Shown here in pieces: positions 26,900 through 36,017 of a DNA stretch of 64,000 nt. The position numbers and the translations under genes are program-made. The stretch comes from Neptunomonas sp. (lineage in GTDB: Bacteria > Pseudomonadota > Gammaproteobacteria > Pseudomonadales > Balneatricaceae): positions 11,658 to 75,657 of the forward strand of contig NZ_JADGEV010000001.1 of the NCBI RefSeq assembly GCF_016744175.1, written 5' to 3'. Each line of letters begins with the position of its first letter. Position 1 is the stretch's first letter. Below the pieces are notes generated by a model. That model saw only the letters and a program-made list of their open reading frames with translations. It was not told where the DNA came from and made no database searches.

Positions 26900-27841
26900 A
26901 TGTCAGGTATTCTAGATACTGTAAACCTGCGTACCCAGATGGTTGGGCAGAATCGTTTAGAGCTTTTATTGTTTGCACTTGAGACCGAGCAAGTATACGG
27001 AATCAATGTGTTTAAAGTGCGTGAAGTGCTGCAATGTCCAAGATTGACGGAGGTTCCCCGGCAAACGACATCGGTGAAGGGGATGGCGCATATCCGTGGA
27101 GAGACCATTCCTGTATTGGATCTCTCTGAAGCTGTTGGGCGCTCTGGTATTCCAAAGGATGAGCATCAACAGTGCTTCCTAATAGTGGCTGAGTACAATA
27201 CGCGTACATTGGCCTTTTTGGTCAGAAAGGTTGATCGCATCCTAAATACTCATTGGGATCAGATCATGGCTCCACCAAAAGAAATTGGTGTGGAGAACTA
27301 TCTGACAGCCGTTTTTGAATATGAAGATAGATTGATTGAGATTCTAGACGTTGAGCAAATTTTAGCTGACTTGTATCCAATGCATACAAAAGTTAGTGAA
27401 GAAATTGCTACTCAAGAGATGAAGGCTAAAGCCAAAGAATACCAAATTCTTTGTGTTGATGACTCGAGTGTTGCTCGTAATCAAATGCAGCGCAGCCTCG
27501 AAGATCTAGGCATTAAAGTAACCACATGTAATAACGGAAAAATTGCATGGGATATGCTAAATAAATTGGCAGATAAAGGTAACGATGTTACAGAACTCTA
27601 TCTAATGATTATTTCAGACATCGAAATGCCAGAAATGGATGGATATACCTTAGCAGCTATGATTCGAGAAGACCCTCGTATGGAGAAAATGCATATTGTT
27701 CTCCATTCTTCGCTAAGTGGCGGATTTAACGTATCAATGGTGAAAAAAGTGGGTGCAGATGGATTCTTGGCTAAGTTCAACCCTGATGATTTAGCGAGTG
27801 TTGTTATTGAGCGAATTAAGAAACTTGAGCAGCGGCTATAG
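26900..27841 (+). CDS. cheV: Chemotaxis coupling protein CheV (CheW-receiver fusion)
   Basis: Adaptor of 313 residues joining chemoreceptors and CheA. The N-terminal CheW-like domain is about residues 15-165 (YGINVFKVREVLQ, VKGMAHIRGETIPVLDLSEAVG). The C-terminal receiver domain is about 180-310, with the phospho-Asp in MIISDIEMPEMDG and a Lys in GFLAKFNP. It lies 15 bases upstream of cheR, and both precede flgB, as in Pseudomonas. Confidence 0.95.
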   Translation: MSGILDTVNLRTQMVGQNRLELLLFALETEQVYGINVFKVREVLQCPRLTEVPRQTTSVKGMAHIRGETIPVLDLSEAVGRSGIPKDEHQQCFLIVAEYNTRTLAFLVRKVDRILNTHWDQIMAPPKEIGVENYLTAVFEYEDRLIEILDVEQILADLYPMHTKVSEEIATQEMKAKAKEYQILCVDDSSVARNQMQRSLEDLGIKVTTCNNGKIAWDMLNKLADKGNDVTELYLMIISDIEMPEMDGYTLAAMIREDPRMEKMHIVLHSSLSGGFNVSMVKKVGADGFLAKFNPDDLASVVIERIKKLEQRL

Positions 27842-27856
27842 AGTGGAATCATCGCT

Positions 27857-28705
27857 ATGAATGAGCGTGTAGAAGCTTTCAGAATTACCTCTGATGAATT
27901 TGCTATATTTAGCCAGTTTTTGGAAAAAAGCTGCGGTATTTTGTTAGCAGAGCACAAGCAATACCTTGTGAAGAGCCGTCTGGGTAAAATAATGCAAGAT
28001 AGCTCATTAGATAACTTGAGTTGTCTTGTAAAGCAGTTAGAGCGTCCGGGTGGGAGTCAGCTAAAAGATAAAGTTATCGATGCTATGACGACCAATGAAA
28101 CGTTATGGTTTCGTGATATTCACCCGTATGACATTTTAAAAAATAAACTGCTTCCCGAAATAAAAGAGAAAAAAGGTCGCCAAAAGTTACGTATTTGGTC
28201 GGCTGCCTGCTCAACTGGGCAGGAGCCATATTCTATGAGTATGGTTATTGATGAATATAAGCGAGCAGTGCCTGGTTCATTTATGGCGGGAGAAGAGATA
28301 GTCGCAACGGATATTTCTGCGAGTGTGCTTCAGCAGGCCCGCTCTGGTGAATATGAAATGTTGGCTTTAGGGCGTGGTTTAGAGAAGGATCGACTGCAAA
28401 AGCATTTTAAAGCAAATGCTGATGGTTCTTGGACTATTAACCCTGATATAAAAAGCAGGGTGCGTTTTCAAAGTATTAACCTGCTTAGTCAATATACCAA
28501 CTTAGGGCAGTTCGATATAATTTTTTGTCGTAATGTTATGATTTATTTCTCTTTAGAAGTAAAAACAGAAATACTTAGAAAAATGCATAAACAGCTCAAT
28601 CCGGGAGGCTACCTCTTGCTGGGCGCTTCAGAGTCTCTGCCGGGGTTGTCTGATTGCTATAAAATGATTCATTGCCGTCCTGGCATTATCTACCAAGCTA
28701 TTTAG
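27857..28705 (+). CDS. cheR: Chemotaxis protein methyltransferase CheR
   Basis: SAM-dependent methyltransferase of 282 residues that methylates glutamates on chemoreceptors. The N-terminal helical domain (about 1-75) is followed by the SAM-binding domain with LRIWSAACSTGQEPYSMSMV (motif I), TNETLWFRD upstream, FDIIFCRNVMIYFS near 215-228 and GGYLLLGASESL. Same transcript as cheV; a terminator closes it. Confidence 0.95.
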   Translation: MNERVEAFRITSDEFAIFSQFLEKSCGILLAEHKQYLVKSRLGKIMQDSSLDNLSCLVKQLERPGGSQLKDKVIDAMTTNETLWFRDIHPYDILKNKLLPEIKEKKGRQKLRIWSAACSTGQEPYSMSMVIDEYKRAVPGSFMAGEEIVATDISASVLQQARSGEYEMLALGRGLEKDRLQKHFKANADGSWTINPDIKSRVRFQSINLLSQYTNLGQFDIIFCRNVMIYFSLEVKTEILRKMHKQLNPGGYLLLGASESLPGLSDCYKMIHCRPGIIYQAI

Positions 28706-28720
28706 TACTATAGCGGCAAA

Positions 28721-28750
28721 AAAAGCGGCAATCGAATGCCGCTTTTTTTT
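28721..28750 (+). terminator. Intrinsic terminator of cheV-cheR
   Basis: Stem AGCGGCA/TGCCGCT (28724-28743) with a 6-base loop, an upstream A-run and a T-run of eight. Confidence 0.9.
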
Positions 28751-28814
28751 GTTTCTCGCATCGTAAAAAAATCATCATCCTTGCTTCCTTACGCTATACG
28801 GCGTTTCTGTGCCA

Positions 28815-28831
28815 CTGGCATGCATATTGCT
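28815..28831 (+). promoter_or_regulatory. Sigma-54 promoter of flgBCDE
   Basis: The -24/-12 element CTGGCATG-N4-TTGCT, with GG at 28817-28818 and GC at 28829-28830 separated by exactly 10 bases. It is close to consensus YTGGCACGRNNNTTGCW and lies 31 bases before the flgB ATG. FleQ/FleR-type activator control is expected. Confidence 0.88.
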
Positions 28832-28861
28832 TTATCTACTTACATATTATTGAGGTGACGT

Positions 28862-29272
28862 ATGGCAATTACTTTTGACAAAGCATTAGGGATTCATGAA
28901 GACGCAGTTGCATTGCGTTCACGACGTGCTGAAGTGATCGCTAATAATATTGCTAATGCGGACACGCCAAATTTCCAAGCGAGAGATATAGATTTTAAAA
29001 GTATCTTACAGGGAGTTCAGGGGGCGCATCAGGGTATTAGTCTCTTGAAAATGATGAATACGAATACAGCCCATAAAGATACGGTTATACATCCAGATTA
29101 TGCAGCAGAGCTTTTGTTTCGAACACCGATGCAGCCTTCTGTTGATGGGAATACAGTTGATGTTCAGGAAGAGATGGCTCGATATACAGAAAATGCTTTG
29201 GGTTACCAAGCGTCATTTGATTTTCTAAATCGTAAATTTAAAGGCATTACTAGCGCGATCAAAGGTGATTAA
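28862..29272 (+). CDS. flgB: Flagellar proximal rod protein FlgB
   Basis: Rod subunit of 136 residues, about the E. coli length (138), exported through the type III apparatus into the rod. The conserved rod signature SRRAEVIANNIANADTPNFQARDIDF is at about residues 20-45. GAGGTG precedes the ATG. It is first in flgBCDE, two bases ahead of flgC, behind a sigma-54 promoter. Confidence 0.96.
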   Translation: MAITFDKALGIHEDAVALRSRRAEVIANNIANADTPNFQARDIDFKSILQGVQGAHQGISLLKMMNTNTAHKDTVIHPDYAAELLFRTPMQPSVDGNTVDVQEEMARYTENALGYQASFDFLNRKFKGITSAIKGD

Positions 29273-29274
29273 TC

Positions 29275-29709
29275 ATGTCATTGTCAAATATATTTAATAT
29301 AGCGGGTTCAGCCATGAGTGCTCAGACAGTACGTCTGAACACAACAGCAAGTAATATGGCCAATGCTGACAGTGTAAGCTCTAGTATCGGTGAAACATAT
29401 CGAGCTCGTAAGCCTGTTTTTGAATTGCAAGCACCTTCACTTGAACAAGTTACTAATGTCGATGCTGGTTTGATTCCTGGTCAAGGCGTGAATGTTGCCG
29501 GAATTATTGAGAGCCAAGCGCCGCTTCGAACTGCGTATGAGCCAAGCCACCCATTAGCAGATGAGAAAGGTTATGTGCATTACCCCAATGTAAATGTAGT
29601 TGAGGAAATGGCAGATATGATTTCGGCTTCAAGATCATTTCAGATCAACGCTGAAGTTATGAATACAGCAAAACAGATGGTGCAGCGGGCTCTGACATTG
29701 GGTCAGTAA
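29275..29709 (+). CDS. flgC: Flagellar proximal rod protein FlgC
   Basis: Rod subunit of 144 residues. N-terminal AMSAQTVRLNTTASNMANADS and the C-terminal VNVVEEMADMISASRSFQINAEVMNTAKQM helix are typical of FlgC and help form the rod coiled-coil. It starts two bases after the flgB stop. Confidence 0.96.
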   Translation: MSLSNIFNIAGSAMSAQTVRLNTTASNMANADSVSSSIGETYRARKPVFELQAPSLEQVTNVDAGLIPGQGVNVAGIIESQAPLRTAYEPSHPLADEKGYVHYPNVNVVEEMADMISASRSFQINAEVMNTAKQMVQRALTLGQ

Positions 29710-29775
29710 TTTGTTGAACTTATATTAACTAGGCCGCGATGTTACTGGCCGTAATTTTAGAGTTGAGGTCACGAT

Positions 29776-30462
29776 ATGGCTGATATCAACGGTATCAATA
29801 ATGCAACTTCGGTTTATGAGCAGATAAACCAAAGCAATAAAGCATCGTCTACAGCTAAGGCGCAATCACAGTCTGAATCAGACAACGATATGTTCATGCA
29901 GTTGATGATTGCTCAATTGAAAAATCAAAGCCCTACCAGCCCCGCTGATACGGCCGATTTTATGCAACAGATTTCAAACATGAGCTCAGTTGAGAGTATT
30001 AATAATCTTAATACAACGATGACCGAGATGAGCAGTGCTTTATTAACGAGTCAGTCGGCTTTGCAAGCATCCTCAATGGTAGGTCAAACAGCATTTGTGA
30101 AAACTGAAAAGGCTATGCTCGATAGCGAAGGGAATATTGACGGAGTGATATCGCTACCATCAAGTGCTTCAGATATTCGCGTGTCGGTATATGATTTATC
30201 GGGTGCGGAAGTCGATAGATGGTCAATGGGTGCTAAGGCATCGGGAGATCATAGCTTTAGTTGGCAGGTGGGTGATCGTGCCCCCCAAAGTGAATATCGA
30301 GTGGTTGTAGAGGCTCCGGATAGTGAAGGTGCTTATCAAGAAGTAGACAGCTATATTGGCCATCGCGTTGATAGTGTGACGCTCGGCCAAAATGGGATTG
30401 GCATGAAGGTTAATACCGCTACTGGTTCTGTAAGTATTAATGATATCAAGCAATTAGGTTAA
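29776..30462 (+). CDS. flgD: Hook-cap (hook scaffolding) protein FlgD
   Basis: Protein of 228 residues that caps the growing hook. The N-terminal export region contains DNDMFMQLMIAQLKNQSPTSPADTADFMQQISNMSSVE, the FlgD hallmark; the C-terminal part folds as FlgD Ig-like and Tudor-like domains (residues about 80-225). A gap of 66 bases separates it from flgC, with no promoter seen. Confidence 0.95.
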   Translation: MADINGINNATSVYEQINQSNKASSTAKAQSQSESDNDMFMQLMIAQLKNQSPTSPADTADFMQQISNMSSVESINNLNTTMTEMSSALLTSQSALQASSMVGQTAFVKTEKAMLDSEGNIDGVISLPSSASDIRVSVYDLSGAEVDRWSMGAKASGDHSFSWQVGDRAPQSEYRVVVEAPDSEGAYQEVDSYIGHRVDSVTLGQNGIGMKVNTATGSVSINDIKQLG

Positions 30463-30478
30463 TTGGAGAGGTGTAATC

Positions 30479-32494
30479 ATGGCGGGTTTCAATACAGCGG
30501 TAACCGGTATCAAAGCTTCTTCAACTATGCTTGATGTAGCAGGTAATAACATTGCAAACTCCAGTACGGTAGGCTTTAAGTCTTCGCGCACAGAGTTTGG
30601 CGATATTTATGCAACGGCAGTTGTCGGGGCAGGTTCAAGTAACTTGCCAGGATCTGGTGTGACAGTATCAGGTATATCGCAAGATTTTAGTGCGGGCACG
30701 GCTGAGTTCACAAATAATAACCTTGATTTGGCCATTAATGGATCAGGTTTTTTCCAGCTTGATGATGGGCAGGGCGGAACTACCTATACTAGAGCCGGTG
30801 CTTTTGAATTAGATAAAGAAGGTTTTATCGTTTCAAAAAATGGTAAAAACTTACAAGGGTTCGGTCTTGATACTCAAGGTAATCAATTGCCATTGCGTAA
30901 TTTGGCAGTAGATCAAAAAGAGAGCCCTCCTCATGCGACAGAAAGCATAGGGCTGGCATTTAACATAGATTCAAAATTAGACTCATCAAAATTAGCGTCA
31001 GTCTATGACAAAAACAATGCTAACTCGTTTAGTTATACAACGACTGTCGAAACTTTTGATAGTTTAGGTAATGCGCAGACTATTAAATATAATTTTGCTG
31101 AGCAGAGACCTGTGCGCGAACAGTATTCCTTTGACGTTGCGGGTACAGACGTCAGGATTTCAGGCGTCGACATTGTAGATATCTCGGCTATTACGGGTGT
31201 TGAAAAAGACTTGCTCGAAGCTGCCGATCCTCGTATTGATACAAACTCGATTGTGTTTTCTGCTGCAGTTGCAGGTCCGCCAGCGGTGAGTGCTAAAGTG
31301 AGTTTTGAACTTAAGTCTGAATCGTCTGCTACTGGGGATGTGCGCGTACGAGATAATACTGGGGCAGTTGCTGATGCAAACCCCGATCTACTCGTTGCGA
31401 ATCTAGTAGAAGGTGAGCCTTTAACGAGAACGGCCAATGAAGTACAGTCATTTTTGATTGATGGTGATCCTACCAAATTTAGTGCTGTGACGGGTAAATT
31501 GTTGGCTGATGTAGATGTTGTTATCGGTGGTGTCACTATACCGTTAGACGTGCAAATGGATGTTGATGATGTGGGGGCAACAATTGCTGCTGCTCAGGCA
31601 CGAGTAATAGAGCAAAACCCGAATATACAAGCGGTGCAATATAATAAAAACACCAATACAGTTTATGTGACATGGCAGGCAGAGGCAGGCGATGTAGATC
31701 CCATTCCAACAGTGGATACGGCTGCACTTTTATTGAATGGCCCTACAGATATTACAGACCCTGTTTCCCAAGAGGGTGATAATAGCTTTATGAGCGTTTA
31801 CCGTATGTACGCCTACCTTAATGACTCTCAGCAGCTAGATGTCGGAAAGCGTGTTGACCCGGGTGAGGCTGGTTTTGCTGCTAGAACGACTGAAGTAGGT
31901 GCGCTTGTTATTAAATTTGATACCACTACGGGTGTATTAAAAGAGATCAATGGAGAAGAGCTGATTGCTGGTGCGGCCATTCCTAATATAACTATCAAAG
32001 GGGCTGATCCATCTAACCCTAATGATACAAAGTTAGAAAGTGATACAGATAACTTGGTTGGTTTGCAGCTTGATATTTCTGGGTCAACACAGTTCTCTTC
32101 TGCATCTATTGTGAAGAAAGCTTCTCAAGATGGTTACACCAAAGGTGATCTGATTGGTGTTGCTTTTGAAGAAACAGGAGAGATGGTTGCAAGTTTTAGT
32201 AATGGTCAGCGACAAAATCTAGGTCTAGTTGCAATAGCTTCATTTGAAAACCAGTCTGGACTACAGTCGGCAGGAGATACGGAGTGGGTTGCTTCTCTTT
32301 CTTCAGGGCAAGCGATTCTTAACCCGCCGGGGACTGGTTTAAATGGTACGATTAGATCGGCTTCGTTAGAGCAGTCAAATGTAGACTTATCAGCAGAGTT
32401 GGTGAAACTGATTGAGGCGCAGCGTAACTTCCAGGCAAATTCAAAAACGTTGGAAACTTTAAACACCGTAACGCAGTCAATTTTACAGATCTAA
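30479..32494 (+). CDS. flgE: Flagellar hook protein FlgE, enlarged
   Basis: Hook subunit of 671 residues against 402 in E. coli. The conserved N-terminal AVTGIKASSTMLDVAGNNIANSSTVGFKSSRTEFGD and C-terminal LEQSNVDLSAELVKLIEAQRNFQANSKTLETLNTVTQ core helices are intact, as is LDLAINGSGFFQLDDGQGGTTYTRAGAFELD. The extra residues lie in the middle (about 190-500), the surface-exposed hook domains, and are rich in Asp, Val and Ala. It is last in flgBCDE and ends in a terminator. Confidence 0.96.
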   Translation: MAGFNTAVTGIKASSTMLDVAGNNIANSSTVGFKSSRTEFGDIYATAVVGAGSSNLPGSGVTVSGISQDFSAGTAEFTNNNLDLAINGSGFFQLDDGQGGTTYTRAGAFELDKEGFIVSKNGKNLQGFGLDTQGNQLPLRNLAVDQKESPPHATESIGLAFNIDSKLDSSKLASVYDKNNANSFSYTTTVETFDSLGNAQTIKYNFAEQRPVREQYSFDVAGTDVRISGVDIVDISAITGVEKDLLEAADPRIDTNSIVFSAAVAGPPAVSAKVSFELKSESSATGDVRVRDNTGAVADANPDLLVANLVEGEPLTRTANEVQSFLIDGDPTKFSAVTGKLLADVDVVIGGVTIPLDVQMDVDDVGATIAAAQARVIEQNPNIQAVQYNKNTNTVYVTWQAEAGDVDPIPTVDTAALLLNGPTDITDPVSQEGDNSFMSVYRMYAYLNDSQQLDVGKRVDPGEAGFAARTTEVGALVIKFDTTTGVLKEINGEELIAGAAIPNITIKGADPSNPNDTKLESDTDNLVGLQLDISGSTQFSSASIVKKASQDGYTKGDLIGVAFEETGEMVASFSNGQRQNLGLVAIASFENQSGLQSAGDTEWVASLSSGQAILNPPGTGLNGTIRSASLEQSNVDLSAELVKLIEAQRNFQANSKTLETLNTVTQSILQI

Positions 32495-32520
32495 TTTATT
32501 CTTTATTCTGTTTATTAAAA

Positions 32521-32546
32521 GAGTCGCTTATGCGGCTCTTTTTTTT
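32521..32546 (+). terminator. Intrinsic terminator of flgBCDE
   Basis: Stem GAGTCGC/GCGGCTC (one G-T pair) with a 4-base loop and eight T. The T-run ends inside the sigma-54 promoter of flgF. Confidence 0.87.
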
Positions 32547-32561
32547 GGCATGTGGTTTGCA
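32545..32561 (+). promoter_or_regulatory. Sigma-54 promoter of flgF operon
   Basis: TTGGCATG-N4-TTGCA with GG (32547-32548) and GC (32559-32560) exactly 10 bases apart, 52 bases before the flgF ATG. It overlaps the last T residues of the flgE terminator. Confidence 0.9.
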
Positions 32562-32612
32562 TTTAAAGATATATAGAATAAATGCGGCAATCACTAAATT
32601 CCGGAAGATGTT

Positions 32613-33356
32613 ATGGATAAAGTTGTTTTTATAGCGATGAGCGGTGCGCGAGAAAATATGCTTGCACAGCAAACTCATGCTAACAACCTGGCTAACGTGA
32701 GCACTACTGGGTTTAAAACTGATTTGGCTCAAGCCCGCGCTATGCAAGTGTTTGGAGAGGGTTTGCCCACGCGTGTTTATGCCATGACAGAAAGGCCTGC
32801 AACAGACACAACGACGGGCACTTTTATTCAAACGGGCCGCACGCTAGATGTAGCCGTCGATGGCGGTGGGTGGTTGGCAGTGATTGGTCCTGACGGTCAA
32901 GAGGCATATACCCAGTCTGGGGAACTGCAGCTCAATGCCGCCAATCAGCTTGTAACGGGCAGTGGTTTGCCGGTAATGGGTAATGGCGGCATTCCAATCG
33001 CTGTTCCTGCTGCCGAAAAAGTTGATATTGGTTCCGATGGAACGATTACCATTCGGCCATTAGGCGAGGCTGCCGCTGAATTAGCCGTTGTCGACCGTAT
33101 TAAGCTAGTGCAATTAGATCAACAGTCCATCTATAAAGGTGTAGATGGGTTGATGCATGTAGATGGAAATCTTCCACAACCACCGGATTTGGGACTAAAG
33201 CTACGCTCAGGGTATCTTGAATCAAGTAATGTAAATGCAGTGAATGAGCTTACTAGTATTATCAGCTTATCGCGCCAGTTTGAAATGAACATAAAAATGA
33301 TGAAAACCGCAGAAGAGAATTCAAGTGCTGCGACTAAGATTCTTCAGTTAGGTTAA
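32613..33356 (+). CDS. flgF: Flagellar proximal rod protein FlgF
   Basis: Rod subunit of 247 residues (251 in E. coli). N-terminal MSGARENMLAQQTHANNLANVSTTGFKTDLAQ and C-terminal YLESSNVNAVNELTSIISLSRQFEMNIKMMKTAEE core helices are typical. First gene of the flgFGHIJ(KL) series, under a sigma-54 promoter. Confidence 0.96.
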   Translation: MDKVVFIAMSGARENMLAQQTHANNLANVSTTGFKTDLAQARAMQVFGEGLPTRVYAMTERPATDTTTGTFIQTGRTLDVAVDGGGWLAVIGPDGQEAYTQSGELQLNAANQLVTGSGLPVMGNGGIPIAVPAAEKVDIGSDGTITIRPLGEAAAELAVVDRIKLVQLDQQSIYKGVDGLMHVDGNLPQPPDLGLKLRSGYLESSNVNAVNELTSIISLSRQFEMNIKMMKTAEENSSAATKILQLG

Positions 33357-33374
33357 CAGAGTTAGGAGATAGCA

Positions 33375-34160
33375 ATGCACGGTGCACTTTATGTCGCTAA
33401 AACAGGTTTGTCAGCACAGGATACACAGCTGAAAGTTATCTCTAATAACTTGGCAAACGTCAGTACGGTAGGGTTTAAGAAGGACCGTGCGGTTTTTGAA
33501 GATTTGCTTTATCAGGTGCAACGCCAGCCTGGAGCGGATTCTGCTGAAGGAACTCAGTTGCCATCAGGTCTGCAATTAGGTAACGGTGTACGTGTTGTTG
33601 GAACACAAAAACTGTTCCAAACAGGTGAAATGCAAGTGTCTGAGGAGCCATTTGATGTGGCCATTAACGGACGAGGTTTTTTTCAAGTAACGATGCCTAA
33701 TGGTGAGCTGGGTTACACACGTAATGGTCAGTTTCATGTGAATGGTGAAAATGAGGTCGTTACGGCAGAAGGGTATTTGCTTGACCCTGCAATCACCCTC
33801 CCTGCTGAAGTGCAAACCTTTACAGTTGGTGTTGATGGAACGGTAACAGCTGTTGTGGCGGGAGACCCTAACCCAGTACAAATAGCGCAGTTGGAAATAG
33901 CGGATTTTGTAAACCCTGCGGGTTTACAAGCCATAGGGCAGAACTTATTTATAGAAACAGCAGCCAGTGGTGCACCGCAAGTGGCTGTTCCCGGCGAGGC
34001 AGGAACAGGGATTTTGCGTCAAGGAATGCTAGAGGGCTCTAACGTCAATTCGGTAGAAGAGCTAGTTAACATGATCACGACACAGCGTGCATATGAGATT
34101 AACTCCAAGGTGATTTCTACCGCTGATGAAATGCTATCTTATGTTTCTCAGCAGTTGTAA
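33375..34160 (+). CDS. flgG: Flagellar distal rod protein FlgG
   Basis: Distal rod subunit of 261 residues, the usual length. It has AKTGLSAQDTQLKVISNNLANVSTVGFKKDRAVFEDLLYQ, the FlgG-specific region around residues 45-60 that sets rod straightness, and the C-terminal LEGSNVNSVEELVNMITTQRAYEINSKVISTADEML. It starts 18 bases after flgF. Confidence 0.97.
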   Translation: MHGALYVAKTGLSAQDTQLKVISNNLANVSTVGFKKDRAVFEDLLYQVQRQPGADSAEGTQLPSGLQLGNGVRVVGTQKLFQTGEMQVSEEPFDVAINGRGFFQVTMPNGELGYTRNGQFHVNGENEVVTAEGYLLDPAITLPAEVQTFTVGVDGTVTAVVAGDPNPVQIAQLEIADFVNPAGLQAIGQNLFIETAASGAPQVAVPGEAGTGILRQGMLEGSNVNSVEELVNMITTQRAYEINSKVISTADEMLSYVSQQL

Positions 34161-34184
34161 TTAGATGAATTTAAGAGCGCGGTT

Positions 34185-34871
34185 ATGATAAATACCATGA
34201 AGGGTGCTTTATTGTTGGCGGTAACATCAATATTTTTAATAGGTTGTGTGAACAAGCCGGTAAAGCCTGATCGTCCGTACTATGCACCGGTAGCTCCACA
34301 GCAATTGCAGCAACCAAGGCCAGTGAATGGCGCTATTTTTAACGCGGCAACAAATATTGATATATACAGTGATGGTAGAGCTCATCGAGTAGGAGATATT
34401 ATCACTATCGTGTTAAGTGAAAAAACACAGTCTTCTAAAACAGCAAAAACAACATCTGATAAGAGCAGTACATTATCAATTCCTCAGCCAACGGTGTTGG
34501 GTAACCCTTTATCTGTTTTTGGTGCTCCTGTGAGTGCCTCTTCTGGCGCATCGACAAACACATTTGAAGGTGAAGGTAAGTCAGATATGAGTAATAGCCT
34601 TAGCGGAGATATTACCGTGACAGTGCATGATGTTTTACCAAATGGTGTCTTGGCTGTCCGTGGTGAGAAATGGCTGAAACTTAACCAGGGTGATGAGTAT
34701 ATTCAGATTAGTGGTTTGGTCCGACCTCAAGATATTGCGTCTGATAATACGATATCCTCCACTAAATTAGCAGATGCAAGAATTGGCTACAGTGGAACAG
34801 GTACCGTACATGATACAAATGTGATGGGTTGGTTAGGTAAGTTTTTTGTCAGTCCTCTTTGGCCTTTTTAA
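34185..34871 (+). CDS. flgH: Flagellar L-ring lipoprotein FlgH
   Basis: Outer-membrane lipoprotein of 228 residues forming the L-ring bushing. The lipobox LIGC places the lipidated Cys at residue 21. The body has RAHRVGDIITIVLSEKTQSSKTAKT and ends with the conserved GTGTVHDTNVMGWLGKFFVSPLWPF. It is transcribed with flgG and flgI. Confidence 0.97.
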   Translation: MINTMKGALLLAVTSIFLIGCVNKPVKPDRPYYAPVAPQQLQQPRPVNGAIFNAATNIDIYSDGRAHRVGDIITIVLSEKTQSSKTAKTTSDKSSTLSIPQPTVLGNPLSVFGAPVSASSGASTNTFEGEGKSDMSNSLSGDITVTVHDVLPNGVLAVRGEKWLKLNQGDEYIQISGLVRPQDIASDNTISSTKLADARIGYSGTGTVHDTNVMGWLGKFFVSPLWPF

Positions 34872-34921
34872 TACTGATTTTGCACATTCATTCTGCAATA
34901 AACTAGAACATGGTGAATAGT

Positions 34922-36016
34922 ATGTTTAATAAAATGTTGCCTTTATTGCTACTCGGATTAATGTTTTCCTCGAGCGTATTTGCCGAGCGTATTAAGGATA
35001 TTAGTTCTGTTGCCGGCGTTCGTAATAACCAGCTGGTAGGATATGGATTGGTTGTAGGTTTAGATGGTACAGGTGATAAAGCAAGCTTTACCTCACAGAC
35101 ATTCAGAAATATGCTCAATAATTTTGGTGTGGCTATTCCTGCAACGGTGAGCCCGAAATCCAAAAACATTGCTGCGGTTGCTATACATGCAGAACTACCT
35201 CCTTTTTCAAAACCCGGCCAAACAATAGATTTAACAGTCTCCTCTATTGGTGACTCCAAAAGTTTACGTGGTGGTAGCCTTCTGCTTGCTCCATTGAAGG
35301 GTGCTGATGGCCAAATTTATGCCATGGCGCAAGGGAATCTAGTCGTATCAGGTTTTGGTGCTGAAGGGCGAGATGGTTCACGATTGTCGTTAAATGTACC
35401 CAGTGTTGGCCGTATTCCAAATGGTGCGACAGTTGAGCGAACAGTACCGAATGCATTCGCACAAGGGGATAGTCTTACACTGAATCTTAATCACCCAGAC
35501 TTCACAACATCTCGACGTGTTTCAGAAGAAATAAATGGTTTGCTGGGTATGAGAACGGCCACAGCAATTGATGCGACCTCTATTCGTGTGAGAGCCCCCA
35601 GAGATGCGTCGCAGCGTGTTTCTTTTGTCTCTGTGCTTGAAAATTTAGAAATCACACCAGCAAAAGAAATTGCAAAAGTCATTATAAATTCACGTACCGG
35701 AACAATAGTGATTGGACAAGATGTACGAGTATCCCCTGTTGCTATTACTCATGGTGGCTTGACGGTGGCTATTACCGAGAATTTGGATGTTAACCAGCCA
35801 AATGCTTTAGCAGGTGGCGAAACCGTGATCACACCACGTACCGGTATAGAAGTTGATGAAGGGTCCGGGCATATGTTTGAGTTTTCTCCTGGGACTTCTC
35901 TGCAGGAAATAATTGAAGCAGTGAACCAAGTGGGCGCAGCTCCAGGTGATTTGATGGCCATTTTAGAGGCATTAAAGCAAGCGGGCGCGCTTAAAGCTGA
36001 ACTGATAGTAATTTGA
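34922..36016 (+). CDS. flgI: Flagellar P-ring protein FlgI
   Basis: Periplasmic P-ring subunit of 364 residues. The ATG at 34922 is preferred over one at 34910 because GGTGA lies five bases upstream and the protein then begins with a clean signal peptide ([12 protein letters not shown], cleavage near VFA-ERI). [31 protein letters not shown] and the C-terminal [38 protein letters not shown] are classic. One base separates its stop from the flgJ ATG. Confidence 0.96.
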   Translation: MFNKMLPLLLLGLMFSSSVFAERIKDISSVAGVRNNQLVGYGLVVGLDGTGDKASFTSQTFRNMLNNFGVAIPATVSPKSKNIAAVAIHAELPPFSKPGQTIDLTVSSIGDSKSLRGGSLLLAPLKGADGQIYAMAQGNLVVSGFGAEGRDGSRLSLNVPSVGRIPNGATVERTVPNAFAQGDSLTLNLNHPDFTTSRRVSEEINGLLGMRTATAIDATSIRVRAPRDASQRVSFVSVLENLEITPAKEIAKVIINSRTGTIVIGQDVRVSPVAITHGGLTVAITENLDVNQPNALAGGETVITPRTGIEVDEGSGHMFEFSPGTSLQEIIEAVNQVGAAPGDLMAILEALKQAGALKAELIVI

Positions 36017-36017
36017 T

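Noticed and set aside
31033-31536. 167-codon antisense frame within flgE
   Set aside because: Low-complexity Ser/Thr/Val composition mirrors the coding strand; no start context.
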